This document shows, piece after piece, positions 1 through 6,400 of a stretch of 64,000 bases of DNA. The notes beneath the pieces were generated by a model. The model ran no database searches. It saw only the letters and a program-made list of their open reading frames with translations, and was not told the DNA's origin. The DNA is from Chryseobacterium gilvum (GTDB lineage: Bacteria; Bacteroidota; Bacteroidia; Flavobacteriales; Weeksellaceae): the NCBI RefSeq assembly GCF_025628965.1, contig NZ_JAOTEN010000001.1:620001-684000 (forward strand), in the 5' to 3' direction. The position numbers were made by a program, and so were the translations under genes. How positions within the stretch are numbered: position 1 is the first letter of the stretch; each line of letters opens with the position of its first letter.

Positions 1-731
1 GACCCGATTCTGTCTTTCAGAGGTGTTACAATACTTCCACGGTTGGTATAATCTTCCGGATTGGCTGTGAATACAAACTGAATATCCAACGGCATTCTTA
101 GCTGAAACCCACGGATCTGAATATCACCTTCCTGCAGAATATTAAACAGAGAAACCTGAATTCTTGCCTGTAAATCGGGTAATTCGTTCAACACAAAAAT
201 TGAGCGGTTGGCTCTGGGAATCATCCCGTAATGCAGGACTCTTTCGTCAGAATAGGGTAATTTTAAAGTGGCTGCTTTGATGGGATCAATGTCTCCAATT
301 AAATCGGCAACGTTTACATCCGGAGTGGCCAGTTTTTCAAAGAAACGGTTGGAGCGGTGCACCCAGGAAATCGGTGTTTCATCTCCTAATTCTGCGATAA
401 GATCTCTCGCAAATTTTGAAATCGGCTGAAAAGGGCTGTCATTGATCTCGGAACCTTTTACAACCGGCATATATTCGTCTAAAAGATTCACCATGCTTCT
501 TGCGATTCTGGTTTTTGCCTGACCGCGCAATCCTAATAAATTGATGTGATGACCGGCAAGAATTGCTTTCTTCAGTTGAGGAACGACGGAGTCTTCATAT
601 CCCCAAAGTCCTTCAAATACAGGTTCTTTCGCTTTAATTTTTGCAATTAAATTGGCCTGAATTTCCTGATTAATGGTTTTATCGGTATATCCTGATTTTT
701 TTAGTTCTTTGAATGTTGTATCGTTTTTCAT
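1..731 (-). CDS. MoxR/magnesium-chelatase-like AAA+ ATPase (3' end outside the window)
   Basis: I translated this edge gene by hand. It starts at the ATG whose complement is at 729-731 and stays open to base 1, giving about 243 residues without a stop. A P-loop-like stretch, GLRGQAKTR, lies near residue 65. It has Ala where canonical Walker A has its last Gly. Further on, VFVLNELPDL-like and FTANPEDYTNRG segments resemble the Walker B and sensor 1 regions of the magnesium chelatase ChlI/MoxR clade. MoxR ATPases work with VWA-domain partners in protein or cofactor maturation. Such a partner is encoded just upstream on the same strand (1261-2403), so the two probably form one chaperone-like complex. 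The substrate is unknown. The 530-bp gap between them is mostly tandem repeat. Confidence 0.8.
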   Translation of the reverse strand, partial: MKNDTTFKELKKSGYTDKTINQEIQANLIAKIKAKEPVFEGLWGYEDSVVPQLKKAILAGHHINLLGLRGQAKTRIARSMVNLLDEYMPVVKGSEINDSPFQPISKFARDLIAELGDETPISWVHRSNRFFEKLATPDVNVADLIGDIDPIKAATLKLPYSDERVLHYGMIPRANRSIFVLNELPDLQARIQVSLFNILQEGDIQIRGFQLRMPLDIQFVFTANPEDYTNRGSIVTPLKDRIG

Positions 732-783
732 TTGTTTAATGATGTAATTATTTTTGTATTGCATTATTTGCTGATATATTTTT

Positions 784-1185
784 AACGCAAAGTCCGCAAA
801 GATTCTTTTAATACTAACTGTTTATTTAAGTTCGCAAAGGCGTTTCACTCAGCAAAGTTTACGAAAACTTTAGGTTTAATTTATTTTATTAACGCAAAGT
901 CCGCAAAGATTCTTTTAATACTAACTGTTTATTTAAGTTCGCAAAGGCGTTTCACTCAGCAAAGTTTACGAATACTTTAGGTTTAATTTATTTTATTAAC
1001 GCAAAGTCCGCAAAGATTCTTTTAATACTAACTGTTTATTTAAGCTCGCAAAGGCGTTTCACTCAGCAAAGTTTACGAATACTTTAGGTTTAATTTATTT
1101 TATTAACGCAAAGTCCGCAAAGATTCTTTTTAATACCAACTGTTTATTTAAGTTCGCAAATGCGTTTTACTTAGCAAAGATCTCA
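784..1185. repeat. 107-bp tandem repeat, about 3.7 copies
   Basis: Copies begin at 784, 891, 998 and 1105, so the period is exactly 107 bp. The first three are almost identical (single changes such as gaaaac/gaatac and aagttc/aagctc). The fourth has a one-base insertion, drifts and stops near 1180. Each unit contains four GCAAAG words (AACGCAAAG, CCGCAAAG, TCGCAAAG, AGCAAAG). The period is not a multiple of three and no ORF runs through it. The repeats fill most of the gene-free stretch 732-1260; the rest is AT-rich, with no gene or clear terminator seen. There are no unique spacers, so this is not a CRISPR array. Confidence 0.9.
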
Positions 1186-1260
1186 ATGTTTTTAATAGTT
1201 AGGTAATTAGTAATTGCCAGAGAATAATGTTACTTTTAACCTTTTTACTTGGTTCTTTAT

Positions 1261-2403
1261 TTATATTCTTTTAATTCTGTTTTTTTCGTAGTCTTCAAAT
1301 ATCATTTGTCCCAACCCGGAAAGTCCTGTTAAGAAGGCTTTCCCTTTATTTTGTGCGGTGAATGCTTCTACAAACTTTCGCAAATAAGGATCCTGGGCGA
1401 TCATAAACGTGGTGATCGGGATTTTCAATTTTCTTGCCTGTGCCGCTCTGTTCAGACACTGCGTGACAATCATTTCATCCAAACCGTTGCTGTTCATATA
1501 AAATTCTCCTGTAGGAAGCTGAATACAACTTGGCTTACCGTCGGTGATCATAAAAATCTGCTTGTTGGTGTTTCTTTTTCTGCGGAGAATATCCATGGCC
1601 AATTCTAATCCGGCAACAGTATTGGTATGATAGGGGCCAACCTGTAAATAAGGTAGGTCTTTGATTTTAATCGGCCAGGCTTCATTTCCAAACACGATAA
1701 TATCAATGGAATCTTTCGGGTATTTCCGGTTGATGAGTTCTACCAAAGCCATCGCGACCTTTTTGGCGGGCGTGATCCGGTCTTCACCGTAAAGAATCAT
1801 CGAGTGACTGATGTCGATCATCAAAACCGTGCTCATCTGTGCTTTGTGCTTGGTTTCTTCTACAATCAGATCATCTTCTGTCATCCGAAGATCTGAAATT
1901 CCATTGTTGATTTGTGCGTTTTTAAGGCTTTCAGTCATATTTACACTGGAAAGATCATCGCCATATTGGAAGTTGCGGTTTTCACCGTCACGTTCGTCAC
2001 CGACTCCGGTTTTGTTGGTGCGGTGATTTCCGATTCCGCTTTTTTTAAGCTTTCCGAAAATCTGGTCGAGCGCATATTCCCGCAAAGCTGCTTCCAGTTT
2101 GGCAGTCAGAATATTTTTGCCTTTTCCGGTTCCGGTGTTTCCGTCTTCGGAATCATCTTCTTTTTTAATGTAACCCCGTTTTCTGAGATCTTCTTCAAAA
2201 TCGGCAAGTGTATATTCATCGGTAAAAATATCATATTCTTTATCCAGCATATCGAGCCATTCGAAGGCTTCTTCAATATCACCGGAAGTGTGGGTCAGTA
2301 GATCTTTGAACACGTCAAAAACCCGGTCAAAATTTGATATTTCTTCCGGAATGTGCTTGTTGAACGTAAAACCCTGTTGAAAATTAAATTGTTTATCTGT
2401 CAT
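1261..2403 (-). CDS. VWA-domain protein, partner of the MoxR-like ATPase
   Basis: This 380-aa soluble protein has no signal peptide. The C-terminal half is a von Willebrand factor A domain. The MIDAS motif D-x-S-x-S is seen as DISHS near residue 197, and the second MIDAS Asp is in ITDGKPS near residue 285. The N-terminal half is acidic and helical, with a Gly/Asp-rich linker around residues 80-95. The layout matches the VWA proteins paired with MoxR ATPases (CoxE/BatA/ChlD-like). The pair would couple ATP hydrolysis to remodelling of an unknown target. It lies upstream of the ATPase gene on the same strand, but the tandem repeat between them could separate expression. Family and MIDAS are clear; the biological role is not known. 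Confidence 0.85.
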   Translation of the reverse strand: MTDKQFNFQQGFTFNKHIPEEISNFDRVFDVFKDLLTHTSGDIEEAFEWLDMLDKEYDIFTDEYTLADFEEDLRKRGYIKKEDDSEDGNTGTGKGKNILTAKLEAALREYALDQIFGKLKKSGIGNHRTNKTGVGDERDGENRNFQYGDDLSSVNMTESLKNAQINNGISDLRMTEDDLIVEETKHKAQMSTVLMIDISHSMILYGEDRITPAKKVAMALVELINRKYPKDSIDIIVFGNEAWPIKIKDLPYLQVGPYHTNTVAGLELAMDILRRKRNTNKQIFMITDGKPSCIQLPTGEFYMNSNGLDEMIVTQCLNRAAQARKLKIPITTFMIAQDPYLRKFVEAFTAQNKGKAFLTGLSGLGQMIFEDYEKNRIKRI

Positions 2404-2506
2404 GAGATGAATCTCGTTTTTAGAATAGACAAGTTAGGGAAATATTGTAAATAGAGTAGAGTCTTGAAATAGAAATTGTTTATGATGTTTATTTAAAAAA
2501 AGAGCA

Positions 2507-3018
2507 TCATAAACAATCAAATTTATAATCGGTTTTAAACTTATCGCCTTTTTCAAGTTTTGCTGAACATATTTTATTGAAGAAATTAATAATATCATTT
2601 TGGAAATCAGAAGGGGGATTAAATGTTTCATAGCAGATTTTATCACCACCTTTTTGTACAATTAAAGTCACTTTTGGAGTGTCTATAATAATTTCATTTA
2701 TATAATATTTGTAATTAGGATTAGATATTTTCTGTATTTTATAATTCAGATTATGAAAAGTGAGATCATCTAACTGACCTTTAAAATATCCCATTTTTGC
2801 TGAATCCAATTTAAAAGCAAAAATTGATGTATTTTTTATAAAAACTTGTTCTGCAAATAGTTTAAAAGATCTATCGCTGTTAATCTCGAGATAATATGTT
2901 GGACGGGTTCCAAAACAGCTAGTTGTTTTATATATAACTTTATCAAATTTGGGGTTTCGTTTGTGCATCTAAACACTAATAAAGCAACAATAAAAATTAG
3001 AAATGAATTTTTCATCAA
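2507..3018 (-). pseudogene. Frameshifted lipoprotein with DUF6438-like domain
   Basis: Two overlapping frames make one gene. The first frame starts at 3018 with a signal peptide and a lipobox-like Cys (MMKNSFLIFIVALLVFRC). The second frame (2507-2968) carries the body, including IYKTTSCFGTRPTYYLEI, which resembles the CFGxCPxY opening of DUF6438 proteins, and a C-terminal stretch on how far helices run to FNKIC. A one-base loss in the GAAACCCC run near 2957 would explain the switch: restoring one A gives RCTNENPKFDK in a single frame. If the lesion is real, the intact signal is joined to the wrong frame and the product is lost or made only as a cytoplasmic 153-aa piece from the internal ATG at 2968. 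A sequencing indel is an equally good explanation. Function unknown. Confidence 0.65.
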
Positions 3019-3097
3019 TTATAGTTTCAAATAATAAATTTAAGTATTTAAAATTTAAATGTCATTATTCACAATAAATTTTTAAGCAGGAAACCGC

Positions 3098-3105
3098 TAT
3101 CTTTG
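3098..3105 (+). promoter_or_regulatory. -7 promoter element TATCTTTG
   Basis: A perfect match to the Bacteroidota -7 consensus TAnnTTTG lies 17 nt before the methyltransferase ATG. No clear TTTG at -33 was seen. Confidence 0.5.
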
Positions 3106-3122
3106 CCCCAATACAATTCAGC

Positions 3123-3827
3123 ATGAAAGATTTAATGGGACGCGCGATCTGGGATTACTTCTACAAAGAAAATTATGAAGATCTGCAGACTGAAACTTCA
3201 ATTTCTGAGCTCGATGAACTTCCGGTAGAATATCTTTTCAGGGATTTTGAAGGGATGAATACCATCGAACAAAAAGCTTTGAAATTATCTCACGGAAAAG
3301 TTTTGGATATCGGAGCAGGAGCCGGTTCGCATTCCCTGTATCTGCAGGATGAAAGAAAATTGGATGTTACTGCGTTGGATATTTCCCCAAAATCCATTGA
3401 AGTTTGCAAATCGAGAGGAATTAAAAAAGCCGTTACTCAGAATATGCTTGAATTTTCAGGAGAAACTTTTGATACGATTCTCCTGTTAATGAACGGAACC
3501 GGAATTTTTCAAAGCTTGAAAGTGATTGATATTTATCTTCAAAAGCTTTATTCATTATTAAATAAAAACGGACAAATCCTTATTGACAGCACTGATATTC
3601 TGTATATGTTCGACGCCGATGAAGACGGCGGGGTTTATATTCCGGCAGAAGGATATTATGGCGAGCTGGATTATGTGGTTCATTATAAAGGTGAGTCTGA
3701 AGACCCGATCAAATGGCTGTACCTTGACTTCAATACGTTAAAAAATGCTGCGGAAAACAATGGTTTTAAAATTGAAATAGTTTTAAAGGAGGAAGATTCT
3801 TATCTTGCAAAACTGACTAAGAAATAG
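3123..3827 (+). CDS. Class I SAM-dependent methyltransferase
   Basis: This 234-aa cytoplasmic protein has glycine-rich SAM-binding motif I, VLDIGAGAGSHSLYL, at about residues 61-75. Acidic motif II follows as VTALDISP, with the Asp that would hold the ribose hydroxyls. A motif IV-like DTILLLMNG comes after it. The C-terminal part (LDYVVHYKG to the end) is a substrate-side beta region. The fold is the class I Rossmann methyltransferase. Nothing in the sequence identifies the substrate, and the neighbours (a broken lipoprotein, metG on the other strand) do not help. It is probably transcribed alone, from the -7 element at 3098 to the hairpin near 3989. Confidence 0.85.
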   Translation: MKDLMGRAIWDYFYKENYEDLQTETSISELDELPVEYLFRDFEGMNTIEQKALKLSHGKVLDIGAGAGSHSLYLQDERKLDVTALDISPKSIEVCKSRGIKKAVTQNMLEFSGETFDTILLLMNGTGIFQSLKVIDIYLQKLYSLLNKNGQILIDSTDILYMFDADEDGGVYIPAEGYYGELDYVVHYKGESEDPIKWLYLDFNTLKNAAENNGFKIEIVLKEEDSYLAKLTKK

Positions 3828-3837
3828 TAATTGCACG

Positions 3838-3979
3838 AGAGCAACGAAGTAATCTCTCATATTCTTAACAACTTAAATAATTCTTAATGTTTAAATTTTT
3901 GATCATTAAATTCAATTAAGATTTAAGAGCATTTAAGTTTAAACTTTGTTATCAATATCGCTGCAATTCTCGCAATGAC
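3838..3979. repeat. Degenerate intergenic repeat fragments
   Basis: The stretch GAGAGCAACGAAGTAATCTC (around 3840) and the stretch CTGCAATTCTCGCAATGAC (3961-3979) resemble the dispersed GTCATTGCGAG...GAAGCAATCTC intergenic repeats common in Flavobacteriia genomes. Between them is an AT-rich stretch with several TTAA words. No coding potential was seen. The family assignment is from memory and was not searched. Confidence 0.45.
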
Positions 3980-3988
3980 AAATGAAAA

Positions 3989-4012
3989 GCGTACAATTTG
4001 TACGCCTTTCTT
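3989..4012. terminator. Bidirectional terminator between the methyltransferase and metG
   Basis: The inverted repeat GCGTACAA/TTGTACGC (3989-4005) has a T-rich tail on the plus strand (CTTTCTTT) and TTTTC on the minus strand. It sits between two convergent genes and can serve both. Confidence 0.7.
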
Positions 4013-4031
4013 TATCTATATTTTTGAACTG

Positions 4032-6065
4032 TTATCCTATCTCAATACCATTTTCCACTGTTTCATCAGGCGTTACAAAAGATAATTTTCCGTCTGCTTT
4101 TGTGGTCAATAATAACATTCCCTGAGATTCAATACCTCTGATTTTTCTTGGTGCAAGGTTTAATAAAATCATCACCTGCTTTCCGATTACTTCTTCAGGC
4201 GTAAAGCTTTCTGCAATCCCGGAAACGACGATTCTTACATCTACACCGGTATCCACCTTCAGTTTCAACAGTTTATCTGCTTTTTCCACTTTTTCAGCTT
4301 CTAAAATAGTCGCTGTTCGCAGATCGATCTTTGTAAAATCATCAAAAGTGATTTCTTCTTTCATAGGATTGGCGTTAGGATTTGTTTTTTTATTGTTTTG
4401 TTTTGTATTTTCTAATTTCTTAATCTGTGCTTCGATCACATCATCTTCGATTTTTGAAAAAAGAAGTGATGATTCATTGATCTGATGACCGGTTTCAATG
4501 AGAACCGATTTTGTCTCAACAGCACTCCAGTCTGTTTTTTCAACATTAAACATCTTCAACAGCTTTTCAGAACTGAATGGCATAAACGGCTCACACAACT
4601 GCGCCAAGCCAACTGCAATCTGAGCTCCGACAAATAAAGATTGAGCCGCTTTTTCAGGATTATCTTTAATGGTTTTCCAAGGTTCTTCAGCCTGAAGGTA
4701 TTGGTTTCCGAAGCGTGCTAAATTCATTAAAGCCGTTAAAGAATTTCTGAATTCATAATTTTCTAAAAATCCTGAAATTTCCTTAGCTGATTTATTAATT
4801 TCCTGTAATTCAGGCGCATTTACATCACCTTGAGGAACAATTCCGTTATAATATTTATGAATCAGAACAGCCACTCTGTTGATAAAATTTCCGAAAATTC
4901 CTACCAGTTCAGAGTTATTTTTGGTCTGAAAATCCTTCCAGGTAAAATTATTATCCTTCGTTTCCGGAGCGGAAGATAATAAAGCATATCTCAACACATC
5001 CTGTTGCCCCGGGAATTCCTCCACATATTCGTGTGCCCAAACCGCCCAGTTTCTTGAAGTGGAAATTTTATCATTCTCCAGATTTAGAAATTCAAAAGCA
5101 GGCACATTTTTCGGCATGATATAATCTCCGTGAGCCTTCATCATTGCAGGAAAAATAATACAATGAAATACAATATTGTCTTTCCCTATAAAATGAACAA
5201 GGTCACTTTCTTCGCTTTGCCAATAATCTTTCCAGTCTTTTCCGTGTTTTGCGGCCCATTCTTTGGTAAAAGAGATATATCCTATTGGTGCATCAAACCA
5301 TACATACAGCACTTTTCCTTCGGCATTCGGAAGCGGAACGGGAACGCCCCAATTCAGGTCTCTCGTCATTGCACGGGGTTTTAAGCCGTCGTTTAACCAT
5401 GATTTTACCTGTCCGTACACATTGGGTTTCCAGTCGTCTTTATGGCCTTCGATGATCCATTCATTTAAGAAATCTTCGTATTCATTTAAAGGGAGATACC
5501 AGTTTTTTGTTTCTTTTAAAATGGGAACATTTCCGCTCAGCATCGATTTCGGATTGATGAGTTCTGAAGGGGAAAGGGTAGAGCCGCATCTTTCACATTG
5601 ATCTCCGTAAGCATTTTCGTTTCCGCAGTTCGGGCAGGTTCCTACAATATATCGGTCAGCCAAAAATTCATTGGCCTGTTCGTCGAAATACTGTTCTGAA
5701 ACTTCTTCCGTAAATTTTCCTTTATCGTGAAGCGTTCTGAAAAAATCCTGACTGGTCTGATAATGTTTTTTAGACGTTGTTCGTGAATATTCGTCAAAAG
5801 AAATTCCCAAATCTGAAAAAGATTTTTTGATGACTTCATGATACTCATCCACAATATGCTGTGGAGTGACCCCTTCTTTTTTTGCTCTTATGGTAATAGG
5901 AATTCCGTGCTCGTCTGATCCGCAGATAAATGCCACCTCTTTTCCTGACCTTCTCTGAAATCTTGCATACACATCTGCAGGAATGTAAACACCCGCCAAA
6001 TGCCCTATATGAACCGGTCCGTTTGCGTAAGGCAAAGCTGCCGTAATCATTTTTCTGTTTGACAT
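4032..6065 (-). CDS. metG: Methionyl-tRNA synthetase
   Basis: This 677-aa enzyme charges tRNA-Met with methionine using ATP. The class I signature HIGH is seen as PYANGPVHIGHLAG at residues 12-25. The zinc knuckle is CPNCGNENAYGDQCERCG near residues 144-161. The KMSKS loop appears as DKISTSR near residue 333. An alpha-helical anticodon domain follows. The C-terminal 110 residues (from ITFDDFTKIDLRTATI) form an EMAP-II/Arc1p-like tRNA-binding OB domain, joined by an Asn/Lys-rich linker. The length fits the dimeric, bacterial two-part form. It is monocistronic, facing the methyltransferase gene, and its 5' side faces the starch locus. Confidence 0.98.
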   Translation of the reverse strand: MSNRKMITAALPYANGPVHIGHLAGVYIPADVYARFQRRSGKEVAFICGSDEHGIPITIRAKKEGVTPQHIVDEYHEVIKKSFSDLGISFDEYSRTTSKKHYQTSQDFFRTLHDKGKFTEEVSEQYFDEQANEFLADRYIVGTCPNCGNENAYGDQCERCGSTLSPSELINPKSMLSGNVPILKETKNWYLPLNEYEDFLNEWIIEGHKDDWKPNVYGQVKSWLNDGLKPRAMTRDLNWGVPVPLPNAEGKVLYVWFDAPIGYISFTKEWAAKHGKDWKDYWQSEESDLVHFIGKDNIVFHCIIFPAMMKAHGDYIMPKNVPAFEFLNLENDKISTSRNWAVWAHEYVEEFPGQQDVLRYALLSSAPETKDNNFTWKDFQTKNNSELVGIFGNFINRVAVLIHKYYNGIVPQGDVNAPELQEINKSAKEISGFLENYEFRNSLTALMNLARFGNQYLQAEEPWKTIKDNPEKAAQSLFVGAQIAVGLAQLCEPFMPFSSEKLLKMFNVEKTDWSAVETKSVLIETGHQINESSLLFSKIEDDVIEAQIKKLENTKQNNKKTNPNANPMKEEITFDDFTKIDLRTATILEAEKVEKADKLLKLKVDTGVDVRIVVSGIAESFTPEEVIGKQVMILLNLAPRKIRGIESQGMLLLTTKADGKLSFVTPDETVENGIEIG

Positions 6066-6400
6066 TTTAAAGTAAAATTTTAGCTGTAAAGATAAAGATT
6101 ATTTAACAAATTGACAGAATCCGGTGATTTTAAGGGCTGATAAATGCTGTGATGAGAAAAAAATATCAATTCGGTTAAACGAACGTTTAATTATTTACTA
6201 CATGTTAACACAATGTTATGTAATGAATAAATCACTGTAATAATTTGTTAATCAATAAATTAAATGTTTTACAACGTTAAATTTACATAAAATTATTTAA
6301 ATTTTACATAAAATGATGATAATTGTAATTTTTTTTTAAATTGCAATGCTGTTATAGCGGATTATTTACAAAAACAAAACTATATAAAAAAACAAATATT
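6066..6400. other. Gene-free region between metG and susC
   Basis: This very AT-rich stretch between divergent genes must hold both promoters. It contains the palindrome at 6175-6190 and many TTAA and TTTACA words. I found no perfect TAnnTTTG box, no convincing small ORF and no RNA gene. Confidence 0.6.
6175..6190. promoter_or_regulatory. Palindromic candidate operator upstream of the starch locus
   Basis: TTAAACG-AA-CGTTTAA is a 7-bp perfect inverted repeat with a 2-bp centre, located 211 bp before the chosen susC start. CG-centred palindromes of this size are typical of LacI-type operators, which often control sugar loci. No such regulator is encoded in the window, so the binding protein is inferred. 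Confidence 0.45.

Noticed and set aside
784..1185. CRISPR-like array
   Set aside because: The units join head to tail with no unique spacers, the period is 107 bp, and no cas gene is near.
1912..2301. 129-aa ORF on the plus strand
   Set aside because: It lies wholly antisense to the VWA gene, which has clear domain motifs; the antisense translation has no recognisable family.
2434..2661. 75-aa minus-strand ORF
   Set aside because: It overlaps the DUF6438-like frame in another frame and has no family resemblance.
6341..6400. TTG start 20 codons upstream for susC
   Set aside because: It would put a hydrophilic Lys/Thr-rich stretch before a normal signal peptide; GTG 6401 begins that signal peptide.
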